From positions 1,885,001-1,949,000 of the forward strand of contig NZ_CP071454.1 of NCBI RefSeq assembly GCF_017352135.1: DNA of 64,000 bases, in the 5' to 3' direction. Position numbers and translations under genes: made by a program. Below, piece by piece: positions 9,281 through 18,104 of the stretch. Within the stretch, counting starts at the first letter, position 1. Each line of letters starts with the position of its first letter. The notes below the pieces were generated by a model. That model had not been told where the DNA came from and did not search any database. It saw only the letters and a list, made by a program, of their open reading frames with translations. This stretch comes from Rhizobium lentis. GTDB taxonomy: Bacteria; Pseudomonadota; Alphaproteobacteria; Rhizobiales; Rhizobiaceae.

Positions 9281-11142
9281 GCCTGGTTTCGGAATTCGGT
9301 CACCGGGTCAGGACGGCGAAAGCCGTCGCCGACCCATTCGATTCCGTTTTCACTGGCCGCAATCGGGCTGTCTATGCTTTCGGCATCTTCTGCTGGCTGG
9401 CAGCGCTCGGGTATTTCTGGATCTGGTGGTGCCAGGCGGCCCACATCATTTCCTGGGCGGCCTTCGTGCTGGTCACGGTCGTGCTCGCCTGGATCACCCT
9501 CGTGCCCGCCTATTTCATCCTGATATTTCTCGATGCGAAGACGGTCAGCGCCCGCGCGGGACTTCCGCAGGGGCGGGTGGCGATGGTCGTCACCAAGGCG
9601 CCGTCCGAGCCCTTTGCCGTCGTCCGCGCGACGCTTCAGGCGATGCTCGACCAGGTCGACGTCGAATTCGACGTGTGGCTCGCCGACGAAGACCCTGCGG
9701 AGGAAACCAGACGCTGGTGCGCCGAGCACGGCGTGCTGATCTCCACCCGCAAGGGGCTGGCGGAATATCATCGCACCAGCTGGCCCAGGCGAACGCGCTG
9801 CAAGGAGGGCAACCTTGCCTATTTCTACGACCATTTCGGCTATGCGCGTTATGATTTCGTCGCCCAGTTCGATGCTGACCACGTGCCGACGCCGACCTAT
9901 CTCCGCGAAGTCCTGCGCCCGTTTGCCGACCCCAAGGTCGGCTATGTCTCCGCGCCCAGCATCTGTGATGCCAATGCGCCGGCAAGCTGGTCGGCACGCG
10001 GCAGGCTCTATGCCGAAGCAAGCCTGCATGGCTCGCTGCAGACGGGTTACAACAATGGCTGGGCGCCGCTTTGCATCGGCTCCCACTATGCGGTTCGCAC
10101 ATCGGCGCTGCGCCAGATCGGTGGGCTTGGCCCCGAGCTTGCGGAAGATCATTCGACCACTCTGATGATGAACGCCGGCGGCTGGCGCGGCGTGCACGCC
10201 GTCGATGCGATCGCTCATGGCGACGGCCCGGCGAATTTCGCCGATCTCGTCATCCAGGAGTTCCAGTGGTCGCGCAGCCTCGTCACCATCCTGCTGCAAT
10301 ATTCCCACCGCTATATCGTCCATCTGCCGTGGCGGCTGAGATTCCAGTTCGTGTTTTCGCAGCTGTGGTATCCGCTCTTCTCAGCCTTCATGGCCGTGAT
10401 GTTTCTGCTGCCGGTGGTTGCTTTGCTGAGCGGCCATATTTTCGTCAACGTAACCTATCCGGATTTCCTGCTGCATTTCGCGCCGATCTCCATCGTGCTG
10501 ATGTTGTTTTCCTTCTTCTGGCGGGCGACGGCAACGTTCAGACCGCATAATGCGAAACTGTTTGGCTGGGAGGGACTTGCCTTCATCTTCCTGCGCTGGC
10601 CGTGGTCGCTCGCCGGCAGCCTGGCGGCGGTGCGGGACTATATCTTCGGCTCTTTCGTCGACTTCCGCATCACGCCGAAAGGCCGGCAGGCGCAGCAGTC
10701 TCTGCCGCTGCGCGTCATTGCCCCCTATATCGGCCTCGCCGGCCTTTGTGCCGGCGCTATGGCGTTCGCCGACCATGCTGCCGCAGCTCAGGGCTTTTAT
10801 ATTTTCGCCGCGATGAACCTGTCGATCTATCTGTCGCTGACGGTGCTGATCGTCGTTCGCCATGCGATCGAGAACGGCCTGCCGTTGATGCCGCAGTCAC
10901 GCGGGCTGTGGCTTGCGACAGCGACCGGGCTTGCAATCTGCGTCACCGGCGGCATGCAGGCGGGCAGCCATGGGCTGCGCGGTCTCGAGGCCCTTTCCCA
11001 TGGCCAGACGCTCATCAGTTTCAGCCAATCACAATTTGCCGTGGCCGGTGCCGGCCTCGGTGGCGGCAAAACCCGGATCGTGAAGTTCCGCCTCAGATGG
11101 AATGGTTTCGGAAGCACGGGACGGAGCGAACAAGGTGCGTGA
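9277..11142 (+). CDS. apsS: membrane glycosyltransferase family 2 (cellulose-synthase-like), polysaccharide polymerase
   Basis: A 621-aa inner-membrane synthase. Two transmembrane helices lie near residues 28-85, then a cytoplasmic GT2 domain with FDADH (D199/D201), EDHSTT (about 290-295) and a QxxxW-like signature QEFQW (327-331). Four or more further hydrophobic helices follow, from about residue 365 to the end. It probably polymerises and extrudes a glycan from sugars supplied by the two preceding enzymes. In S. meliloti the equivalent position is the synthase for arabinose-containing polysaccharide; the symbol is by analogy. The canonical QxxRW lacks the Arg here (QEFQWSRS), which may reflect a different acceptor or product. 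Confidence 0.8.
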   Translation: MSLVSEFGHRVRTAKAVADPFDSVFTGRNRAVYAFGIFCWLAALGYFWIWWCQAAHIISWAAFVLVTVVLAWITLVPAYFILIFLDAKTVSARAGLPQGRVAMVVTKAPSEPFAVVRATLQAMLDQVDVEFDVWLADEDPAEETRRWCAEHGVLISTRKGLAEYHRTSWPRRTRCKEGNLAYFYDHFGYARYDFVAQFDADHVPTPTYLREVLRPFADPKVGYVSAPSICDANAPASWSARGRLYAEASLHGSLQTGYNNGWAPLCIGSHYAVRTSALRQIGGLGPELAEDHSTTLMMNAGGWRGVHAVDAIAHGDGPANFADLVIQEFQWSRSLVTILLQYSHRYIVHLPWRLRFQFVFSQLWYPLFSAFMAVMFLLPVVALLSGHIFVNVTYPDFLLHFAPISIVLMLFSFFWRATATFRPHNAKLFGWEGLAFIFLRWPWSLAGSLAAVRDYIFGSFVDFRITPKGRQAQQSLPLRVIAPYIGLAGLCAGAMAFADHAAAAQGFYIFAAMNLSIYLSLTVLIVVRHAIENGLPLMPQSRGLWLATATGLAICVTGGMQAGSHGLRGLEALSHGQTLISFSQSQFAVAGAGLGGGKTRIVKFRLRWNGFGSTGRSEQGA

Positions 11143-11179
11143 GCCGGCGGAACCGGCCGGCGTCGAGGAGGAAGATGTC

Positions 11180-11701
11180 ATGCGTATCGCGTCGAGACTA
11201 TACGGAGCAGCCCTTGCTTTCAGCCTGTGTTTGCCGTTGGCGGCGCAGGGTGCCGAGGCCGCGAGGAAGACGGCACCGACGCCGCTCAGCGCCTATGAAC
11301 TCTATCGGATCTACGGCGACAGGACCTGGACCTGGGACACCGGCGGCGGCCGTTTCTTCGAGGAGGGCCGGCGGTTCGTCGCCTGGGTGAATGACAAGGG
11401 CAAGCAGTCCTTCGCCGAAGGCAAATGGGTGGTCGACGATCTCGGCCAGCTCTGCATGCGTGCCACATGGACGAATGCAGAGGGGGCAGCGCGGGCCAGC
11501 ACCTGTTTCGGTCACCGCAAGATCGGCAAGACGATCTACCAGCGCCGCCAGCCGAACGGCAATTGGTACGTCTTCCGGCATCCCTCGGTGCGCCAGGATG
11601 ACGAATTCCGCAAGCTCGTCTCCATGGATACCGTCACTGCCAAGGCGCATGAGCTGAAGCAGATCCTGCTGAACCAGGAAATAACCCGAAAAGGAGGGTG
11701 A
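11180..11701 (+). CDS. exported DUF995-like protein of the polysaccharide operon
   Basis: About 173 aa. It has a classical signal peptide (MRIASRLYGAALAFSLCLPL...AQG) and a soluble domain of about 130 residues with YELYRIYGDRTWTW, GKWVVDDLGQLCMRATW and WYVFRHPS. This pattern fits the small rhizobial DUF995 family as I remember it. The function is unknown; position implies a periplasmic role in export or modification of the glycan. The start was chosen for the signal peptide and the GGAGGAAG ribosome site. An upstream in-frame start at 11102 would overlap the synthase and hide the signal sequence. It ends 3 bp before the hydrolase gene. Confidence 0.75.
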   Translation: MRIASRLYGAALAFSLCLPLAAQGAEAARKTAPTPLSAYELYRIYGDRTWTWDTGGGRFFEEGRRFVAWVNDKGKQSFAEGKWVVDDLGQLCMRATWTNAEGAARASTCFGHRKIGKTIYQRRQPNGNWYVFRHPSVRQDDEFRKLVSMDTVTAKAHELKQILLNQEITRKGG

Positions 11702-11704
11702 GCC

Positions 11705-12676
11705 ATGAAGAGGCTGAAGAAAAAACACCTCTCGGCCGCCGCAATTGCGTTGCTGTTCCTGTGCGCCGCGGATCTGCCGGGCCGAAGCGAGGTGCAATAT
11801 GCGGGCATTGCCCCGAACCCGGCTGCGAGCGCGCGGACGATCATCGACAAACGCCCCGTTGTTCATCCCGACGGCATCAAGTTCGGCGCCTACGATCCGC
11901 ATGGGGATTTCGGCACGCAGGCCAATGTCTCGACCGAAGCCCTGTTCCTGCCATGGGAGGACGTTGACCTGGAGACGCTGCGCCTTGCGGATGCCTATGC
12001 GCAGGCCAGAGGCCGCAATTTGCTGATAACGGTAGAGCCGTGGTCCTGGGACGTCGACTGGCGTCTGACCTCGGCAGAGCTTCGCAAAAAGGTCCTGCGC
12101 GGCGATTACGATGTCAACATGCGTGCAATCGCTCAGATGATATCCCAGCTGAAAAGTCCGGTGATCGTCCGCTGGGGTCAGGAGATGGAGGATGAGTCCG
12201 GGCGGTTTTCGTGGTCCGGCTGGAACCCGCAAGACTATATCACGGCCTACAGACGGATGATGGATATCGTCCGCGAGGAGGCGCCCGGCACCGAAATCAT
12301 GTGGTCGCCGAAGGGCCTGCCAGGCTTGCAGGATTACTATCCCGGCGACGATTATGTCGATTTCGTCGGGCTCTCGGTCTTCGGGCTGGAGCGCTACGAC
12401 GAGCTTGCCCATAGCAAGCACCGGACATTCTCCGAGGCGCTGAAGCAGGGCTATGATCTCGTCGCCGGCTACGGAAAGCCCATCTGGGTGGCGGAACTCG
12501 GCTACGAAGGTGGCGATGCCTATATGAAGCCCTGGATCGAAACCGCGACGCTGAAGCAGAGCGCTTTTCCGAACTTGCAGGAAGTCGTCTATTTCAACGA
12601 CCGGGATGTGCATGCCTGGCCGTTCAATCTCGGCCGGCCCGACTGGCGTGTGGTCGAGAGCCTGGCAGACAACTGA
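11705..12676 (+). CDS. GH26-like endo-glycosidase, secreted or periplasmic
   Basis: A 323-aa protein with an N-terminal signal or anchor (KKHLSAAAIALLFLCAADLP). The domain resembles GH26 beta-mannanase/lichenase-type hydrolases: the acid/base Glu160 in WGQEMED, the nucleophile Glu264 in VAELGYEG, and substrate-cleft aromatics in VEPWSWDVDW. Many polysaccharide export operons carry such a hydrolase to trim or release the nascent chain. GGAGG lies 6 bases before the ATG. It is the last gene of the operon and is followed by a strong terminator. In the S. meliloti aps cluster the apsH genes would be the counterparts (inference). Confidence 0.75.
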   Translation: MKRLKKKHLSAAAIALLFLCAADLPGRSEVQYAGIAPNPAASARTIIDKRPVVHPDGIKFGAYDPHGDFGTQANVSTEALFLPWEDVDLETLRLADAYAQARGRNLLITVEPWSWDVDWRLTSAELRKKVLRGDYDVNMRAIAQMISQLKSPVIVRWGQEMEDESGRFSWSGWNPQDYITAYRRMMDIVREEAPGTEIMWSPKGLPGLQDYYPGDDYVDFVGLSVFGLERYDELAHSKHRTFSEALKQGYDLVAGYGKPIWVAELGYEGGDAYMKPWIETATLKQSAFPNLQEVVYFNDRDVHAWPFNLGRPDWRVVESLADN

Positions 12677-12691
12677 CACTCTCGAAAATAG

Positions 12692-12722
12692 AAAGGCCCG
12701 CCGGTTGCGGGCCCTTTTTTTC
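12692..12722 (+). terminator. terminator of the polysaccharide operon
   Basis: GGCCCGC (12695-12701) pairs with GCGGGCC (12707-12713), then a run of seven T. The leading AAA allows it to act for the convergent gene as well. Confidence 0.85.
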
Positions 12723-12739
12723 TTAAGTCGGGCAACCGA

Positions 12740-14029
12740 TCATCCCTTAATCGTCGCCTTGCCCTCTTCGATGAGCCGTGTTGCCGCATCGGCGGGCGAG
12801 ACCCGTTCGAAAGCGAGTTCGTCGCAGAGCGGGCGCAGCACGCGCTGGTCGAACTGCGTCGACCCCATCGGTGCCGGCGCCGGGTACTCGCCAACTTGAT
12901 CCTTAAGAAGATTGACGTATTTGACCGTTTCCTGCTCCGTCGGGTTCAGCTGAGGCAGAATGGCTTCGCGCACCGTCGGTGACATCGGCACGCCGCGCTC
13001 GACGCCGAGGATCTTGCCGGCTTCAAGGTCATTCACGAAGAAGTCGATGAACTTTGCGGCCGCTTCGCCGTTCTTGGTCGTGGCGCCGACGCTCCAGATC
13101 AGCGCGGGACGGTAGTAATGGCCCGACGGCCCGCCCTTCTTTTCGCGCGGCAGCGTGGTGATGCCGATCTTGTTTTTCATGATCAACTGATAGCCTATCA
13201 TCTGGTTGGAATAGGCCATACCGATCGCCGACTTGCCGAGCGCCAGGCAATTGGTGTCGATCGTATTCTGATCGAGTGTCTGCACGTCGGCGGCGACCGT
13301 GCCGCCCTGTTTGCGCAGGTTCTCCCAGTAGCTGAACCATTCCTTGGCGTCTTCGGCGGTAAAGCCGAGAGCGCCGTCTCGGTAGAGACTCTTGCCGCGC
13401 TGGCGTAGCCAGGCGTCGAAGACGTAGGCATAGCGCGCTGCATAGGGCCCGCCGGCAAAGCCCTCCTTGCCTCCGGCCTTCGTCAGTTCGACTGCAAGCT
13501 TGGCATATTCATCCCAGGTGAGGTCGGTCGTCGGTAGCGGCAGGCCGGCTTTTTCGAAGAAGACGGTATCGAAGAACATCGCGAATGAGTTGAGGCCGAG
13601 CCCGATGCCGTAAAGCTTACCGTTAACGGTGGTCAGCTTCAGCATGTCGGCGCCGAAGGACTGGACCTTCAGCGTTGCGGGCACGAATTCGTCGAGCGCC
13701 AGGCAGGCGCCGCGTTTCGAATAGTCCGAGATCGTGTTCGGCTCCAGCTGGAAGACGTCTGCGATGGCGCGGCCGGCCATCTGGGTCGCGAGTTTCGTCC
13801 AGTAACCGTCGCCGGAGAGCGATTCCCCGACGATGGTAACGCCGGGCGTTTTCGACTGGTAGAGCTTGGCGACATCGAGCGTGCGCTTGGCGCGATCGTT
13901 CGATCCCCACCACATGGCTCTGAGCTGCGCATCCTCGGCAAAGGCCGGAATGGCGCTCCCCGCCCCGAAGGCGAGGCCGGCGGCTGCACCGGCTGAACCC
14001 ATCAGGAATGAACGGCGGTTGATCTGCAT
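12740..14029 (-). CDS. ABC sugar transporter solute-binding protein (family 1), orphan
   Basis: A 429-aa periplasmic binding protein. The N terminus NRRSFLMGSAGAAAGLAFGAG is Tat-like, with cleavage expected near AFAED. The mature part starts QLRAMWWGSNDRAKR and is clearly paralogous to the binding protein at 23669 (RLRLLWWGSQPRADR). The start at MQINRRSF has AGGAGGAAATC directly upstream. No permease or ATPase lies next to it. It is divergent from the LacI gene with paired operators between them, so it may deliver its ligand to the importer at 24962-28999 or to one elsewhere. Confidence 0.85.
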   Translation of the reverse strand: MQINRRSFLMGSAGAAAGLAFGAGSAIPAFAEDAQLRAMWWGSNDRAKRTLDVAKLYQSKTPGVTIVGESLSGDGYWTKLATQMAGRAIADVFQLEPNTISDYSKRGACLALDEFVPATLKVQSFGADMLKLTTVNGKLYGIGLGLNSFAMFFDTVFFEKAGLPLPTTDLTWDEYAKLAVELTKAGGKEGFAGGPYAARYAYVFDAWLRQRGKSLYRDGALGFTAEDAKEWFSYWENLRKQGGTVAADVQTLDQNTIDTNCLALGKSAIGMAYSNQMIGYQLIMKNKIGITTLPREKKGGPSGHYYRPALIWSVGATTKNGEAAAKFIDFFVNDLEAGKILGVERGVPMSPTVREAILPQLNPTEQETVKYVNLLKDQVGEYPAPAPMGSTQFDQRVLRPLCDELAFERVSPADAATRLIEEGKATIKG

Positions 14030-14117
14030 GATTTCCTCCTTGTTCCCATACGCCCTCTGCCACCCTCCAACGGCGTGCCGGGGCATTTCAAGGATCAGAG
14101 TACGCAAAAATATTCTC

Positions 14118-14152
14118 TTTGCAAGAAATAATGAATATCTTGCAAATTTGCA
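14118..14152. promoter_or_regulatory. paired inverted repeats, probable LacI-family operator
   Basis: Perfect 9-bp arms TTTGCAAGA (14118-14126) and TCTTGCAAA (14138-14146) overlap a perfect 12-bp palindrome TGCAAATTTGCA (14141-14152). They sit in the AT-rich gap between the divergent solute-binding protein and LacI genes. LacI-family regulators bind such palindromes; the assignment is by position. Confidence 0.6.
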
Positions 14153-14173
14153 TTATTTGCATAGTTTAACTTT

Positions 14174-15220
14174 ATGAGCGATCAGAAAACCAGACGGCCG
14201 CGGCAGGCCGACATAGCGACCCTGGCAGGCGTCTCCGTCTCCACGGTATCGCGCGTGCTTGCCAACGAGCCGGGTATCAGCGAGACCGTGCGCCGCCAGA
14301 TATTGAAGGTGGCGGCCGAGCACGGCTACCCCGTCAAATCAGCTACAGAAGCCGTTGCCGGCGGGCTGGCGTTGATTGCCAGCGACGGCGTCACGGGCGG
14401 GCTGAGCATCTTCTACGAAGCGATCGTCGAGGGCCTGCGCTCCGGGGCCGCCGAAGCGGGCATGCCCTTCGATATCCGACTGGTGCGCGAGGATCGCACC
14501 ACGCCGGATGCCGTGCGCGACTCCATGCAGGCCACCGGCGCCGAAGGGCTCTTCCTCGTCGGTATCGATCCGAACGAGCCACTACGCGACTGGCTGCAAG
14601 CCAGCAAGACCCCGACCGTTCTCGTCAACGGCACTGATCCCAAGATGCAGTTCGACGGCGTTTCGCCGGCCAATTTCTTCGGTGCCTATGAGGCGACCCG
14701 CCGCCTCCTGACAGCTGGCCATCGCCGCATCCTGCACCTCACCGGCTCCCATCGTCACACGATCCGGGAGCGGATTCGTGGTTTCGAGGCGGCGATCGCC
14801 GCTGTATCAGGCGCCGAGGGTCGGCTCCTGCCCCTGACGTTCCAGGGTAGCGCCAGCCGCGAGGCACATGAGCTGGCGCTCGCAGCACTTGCCGAGAATG
14901 CCGGCTTTACCGCCGCCTTCTGCATGAATGATTTCATCGCCGTCGGCGTGCTCGAGGCGGTCAACGAGACCGGCCTGCGTGTGCCGGAGAATTTCGCGAT
15001 CGTCGGCTTCGATGACCTGCCCTGCGCACTGATGACTAATCCGCGGCTTTCCACCATGCGCGTCGACCGCGCTCACCTCGGGCGCGAGGCCGTATCGCTG
15101 ATGTTGTCGCGTTTTCGTGACCGGACAGCCCCTGCACGCCACATCTGCCAGGCGGTTGTTCCCGTTCCCGGAGGAACCGTTCCGAATGCCGAACCCGTGA
15201 GAGATGCCGATGACCTATGA
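14174..15220 (+). CDS. LacI-family transcriptional regulator
   Basis: A 348-aa sugar-responsive regulator. Residues about 9-55 form the LacI helix-turn-helix (QADIATLAGVSVSTVSRVLA). The periplasmic-binding-protein-like effector domain follows, with ILHLTGSHRHTIRERIRGFE and FAIVGFDDLPCALMTNPRLS. The start has only a weak ribosome site. It overlaps the DUF2264 gene by 17 bp and probably controls both its own operon and the divergent binding protein through the repeats at 14118-14152. The effector sugar cannot be read from the sequence. Confidence 0.9.
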   Translation: MSDQKTRRPRQADIATLAGVSVSTVSRVLANEPGISETVRRQILKVAAEHGYPVKSATEAVAGGLALIASDGVTGGLSIFYEAIVEGLRSGAAEAGMPFDIRLVREDRTTPDAVRDSMQATGAEGLFLVGIDPNEPLRDWLQASKTPTVLVNGTDPKMQFDGVSPANFFGAYEATRRLLTAGHRRILHLTGSHRHTIRERIRGFEAAIAAVSGAEGRLLPLTFQGSASREAHELALAALAENAGFTAAFCMNDFIAVGVLEAVNETGLRVPENFAIVGFDDLPCALMTNPRLSTMRVDRAHLGREAVSLMLSRFRDRTAPARHICQAVVPVPGGTVPNAEPVRDADDL

Positions 15221-17066
15221 TCCCGCCAGCGCCAACCCGCTTGCCGGCAATCCTTTGGAAACCCGCGCGGATATGAGCCGAGCCCTGCTCGCGCTCTTCG
15301 ATCCGCTGCTTGATTGCTTCTCCAAGGGCAGTGCCCGCGTCAGGCTCAATGGCGCCGCCGCCCATTTCGACCGGGCAGCCGCCGATCTCGAAGGCTTCGC
15401 TCGCCCGCTCTGGGGCTTGGCGCCGCTCGGCGCCGGTGGTGGAGACTTTTCCCATTGGCACCGTTTTGCGGAAGGCTTTGCAAACGGCACCGATCCCGCC
15501 CATCCCGAATATTGGGGGACGGTCAATGGCCGCGATCAGCGCATGGTCGAGCTTGCTGCCTTGGGCTTTGCCCTGACGCTCGTGCCGGAAAAGATCTGGG
15601 AGCCGCTCGATCAGCGCGCCCGCGGCAATGTCGTCGCCTATCTCAAACATGCCAGGCAGTTCGACTATGCCGACAACAACTGGAAATTCTTCCGCATCTT
15701 CGTCGATATCGCGCTCGACCGTCTCGGTGCCGATTTCGACCGCAGCCTGACGCGGCAATACCTCAAGGAGCTCGAAGGCTTCTATATCGGCGATGGCTGG
15801 TATCGCGACGGAAACGTGCGCCGCATCGACCACTACATTCCCTTTGCCATGCATTTCTACGGCCTGATTTATTCGAAGCTCGTCGATGACGATTATGCCA
15901 AGCGCTATCGCGAGCGCGCCATCCTCTTCGCCCGGGATTTCCGCCACTGGTTTGCCGCCGACGGGGCGACGATCCCCTTCGGCCGCAGCCTGACCTATCG
16001 TTTCGCCTGCGCCGGCTTCTGGTCGGCGCTCGCCTTTGCCGATGTCGAGGCTTTGCCCTGGGGCGAAATCAAGCATCTCTGCCTGCAGCATCTGCGCTGG
16101 TGGAGGGACAAGCCGATTGCCGATCGCGACGGCGTGCTGTCGATCGGTTTCGGCTATCCGAACCTGCTGATGTCGGAGAGCTACAATTCCGCCGGCTCGC
16201 CCTATTGGGCTCTCAAGGCTTTCCTGCCGCTCGCCCTCGCCGGGGACCATCCTTTCTGGACCGCCAGCGAGAAGGTGCCGGAGCAGGCACCGGAAGTCGT
16301 TCCCCAGCGCCATCCCGGCATGGTGATGATGCGGGCCGGCGGCGATGTCGTGGCGCTCTCGTCCGGTCAAGAAAACCTGCAGATGCGTTTCGGCACCGAA
16401 AAATACGCGAAATTCGCCTATTCCGCGCGTTACGGTTTCAGCGTCGAATCCGACGAACGTGCCTTCGGGCTCGCCGCCTTCGATTCGATGCTGGCCTTCA
16501 GCGACGACGGCCTGCACTACCGCGTGCGCGAAACGAACAAGGAAGCCCGGCTAGCGGGCAATGTGCTGTATTCGCAATGGTCGCCCTTCCCCGATGCCGA
16601 CGCCGAAACTTGGCTCGTGCCGGCCGCCCCCTGGCATATCCGCCTCCACCGGATCAGGACGGGCCGGCCGCTGCGGATTGCCGAAGGCGGCTTTGCCATC
16701 GGCCGCCGCGACTTCGAGCAGGATAGGCTGTCGGCTTCGGAAGGGGCAGCCTATGCGATCGGCGAAGCCGATTTTACCGGCATTCTCGATCTCGGTTCTT
16801 CGGTGAAACGCGCCGGGCTTGCCCAGAAGGCGCAGCCCAACACCAATGTGATCGTCGCCAAGACCATCGTGCCGCAGCTGCGCGGTCAAATTCCGGCTGG
16901 CGAGACCATCCTGGTGACGGCGGTGCTGGCGCTCGACGATCCCGCTGCCCTCTCGTCCGCCTGGACGCGGCCGCCGAAAGCGCCTGATATTGCGGCGCTG
17001 GAAGCTCTGGTGAGAGAAAGGGGCGTGACCGTGAGCGCCATCGAAGCGCCGGGTCAGATGCCATGA
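15204..17066 (+). CDS. DUF2264 domain protein, possible carbohydrate-active enzyme
   Basis: A 620-aa cytoplasmic protein with no signal peptide. It fits the DUF2264 family: an (alpha/alpha)-barrel-like first half with HPEYWGTVNGRDQRMVE, NNWKFFRIFVD, GWYRDGNVRRIDHYIPFAMH and FAADGATIPFGRS, then a beta-rich second half. The fold is reminiscent of polysaccharide lyases and unsaturated glucuronyl hydrolases, which would suit a neighbourhood that also holds uronate genes, but the activity is unproven. The start overlaps the LacI gene; ATG at 15210 is an alternative. Its stop overlaps the dehydrogenase start (ATGA), so the three genes form one operon. Confidence 0.75.
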   Translation: MPMTYDPASANPLAGNPLETRADMSRALLALFDPLLDCFSKGSARVRLNGAAAHFDRAAADLEGFARPLWGLAPLGAGGGDFSHWHRFAEGFANGTDPAHPEYWGTVNGRDQRMVELAALGFALTLVPEKIWEPLDQRARGNVVAYLKHARQFDYADNNWKFFRIFVDIALDRLGADFDRSLTRQYLKELEGFYIGDGWYRDGNVRRIDHYIPFAMHFYGLIYSKLVDDDYAKRYRERAILFARDFRHWFAADGATIPFGRSLTYRFACAGFWSALAFADVEALPWGEIKHLCLQHLRWWRDKPIADRDGVLSIGFGYPNLLMSESYNSAGSPYWALKAFLPLALAGDHPFWTASEKVPEQAPEVVPQRHPGMVMMRAGGDVVALSSGQENLQMRFGTEKYAKFAYSARYGFSVESDERAFGLAAFDSMLAFSDDGLHYRVRETNKEARLAGNVLYSQWSPFPDADAETWLVPAAPWHIRLHRIRTGRPLRIAEGGFAIGRRDFEQDRLSASEGAAYAIGEADFTGILDLGSSVKRAGLAQKAQPNTNVIVAKTIVPQLRGQIPAGETILVTAVLALDDPAALSSAWTRPPKAPDIAALEALVRERGVTVSAIEAPGQMP

Positions 17067-18076
17067 GCCGCCCGGCTATCGTCCTTGCCATGGAACCGTC
17101 GCGCACGGAACATGTCCTGCCGGATGAGATCCTGCGCCGGCTCGACACCATCGGCCGCCTGCTGGACCCCGAGCCGCTCCAGCGTCTCGACGACGCGCGA
17201 GCGAGACGCCTGCTCTCCGAAGCCGAGATCCTGATCACCGGCTGGGGGGCACCCTATGTCGGGCCCGAGATTCTCGCAGCCGCGCCGCGGCTTCGCCTCA
17301 TCGTGCACGCGGCCGGTACGGTCAAGGGCATCATCGACGAAGCCATCTTCGAAGCCGGCATCATAACGGTCAGCCATTCGGCCGAGGCCAATGCCGTGCC
17401 GGTTGCCGAATTCACGCTTGCCGCGATCCTCTTCGCCGGCAAACGCGCCTTCCGTTTCCGCGATCTCTACGTCGCCGACCGCAACCGCGATCGGACCTAT
17501 CCGATGCAGCGCCAAGCGATCGGGAACTATGGCCGCACCCTCGGCATTGTCGGCGCCTCGCGCATCGGCAGGCGGGTGATCGAACTCTTGAAGCCTTTCG
17601 ATTACAGGCTGCTGCTGTTCGATCCCATGCTCGATGCCGCCGATGCTGCCGGATTGGGAGCGGAAAAGGTCGATCTCGACGAGTTGATGCGGCGAGCGGA
17701 TATCGTTTCCCTGCACGCGCCGTCATTGCCGTCGACGCAGCATATGATCGATGCGCGAAAGCTGTCTCTGATGAAGGACGGCTCAACGCTCATCAACACG
17801 GCACGCGGCATTCTCATCGATGAGGCCGCCCTGCTTTCGGAGCTGAAGACCGGCCGCATCGACGCGGTCATCGACGTGACCGATCCGGAAATTCCTGAAG
17901 TGGGTTCCGCCTTCTACGATCTGCCGAACGTTTTCCTGACACCGCACATCGCCGGCGCCATCGGCCTGGAGCGGGCACGTCTCGGTGAGATGGCGGCGGA
18001 TGAGATCGAGCGTTTTACGACCGGGAGGCCGCTTCTCTACCAGATCCGCCGGGAAAATCTCGAAAACATCGCATGA
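17063..18076 (+). CDS. D-isomer-specific 2-hydroxyacid dehydrogenase
   Basis: A 337-aa NAD(P)-dependent oxidoreductase. The nucleotide-binding stretch is LGIVGASRIGRRVIELLKPF, with Ala and Arg where the last glycine-loop residues are usually more compact. The catalytic Arg248 is in INTARGILIDE and the catalytic His295 in LTPHIAGAIG, with an acidic DPEIPEV segment between. The likely reaction is reduction or oxidation of a 2-keto/2-hydroxy acid derived from sugar catabolism; substrate unknown. It is translationally coupled to the DUF2264 gene and ends the LacI operon. The next gene is convergent. Confidence 0.85.
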   Translation: MSRPAIVLAMEPSRTEHVLPDEILRRLDTIGRLLDPEPLQRLDDARARRLLSEAEILITGWGAPYVGPEILAAAPRLRLIVHAAGTVKGIIDEAIFEAGIITVSHSAEANAVPVAEFTLAAILFAGKRAFRFRDLYVADRNRDRTYPMQRQAIGNYGRTLGIVGASRIGRRVIELLKPFDYRLLLFDPMLDAADAAGLGAEKVDLDELMRRADIVSLHAPSLPSTQHMIDARKLSLMKDGSTLINTARGILIDEAALLSELKTGRIDAVIDVTDPEIPEVGSAFYDLPNVFLTPHIAGAIGLERARLGEMAADEIERFTTGRPLLYQIRRENLENIA

Positions 18077-18104
18077 CGCGTCCCGCGCCGCGCTGGCGAT
18101 GCGG

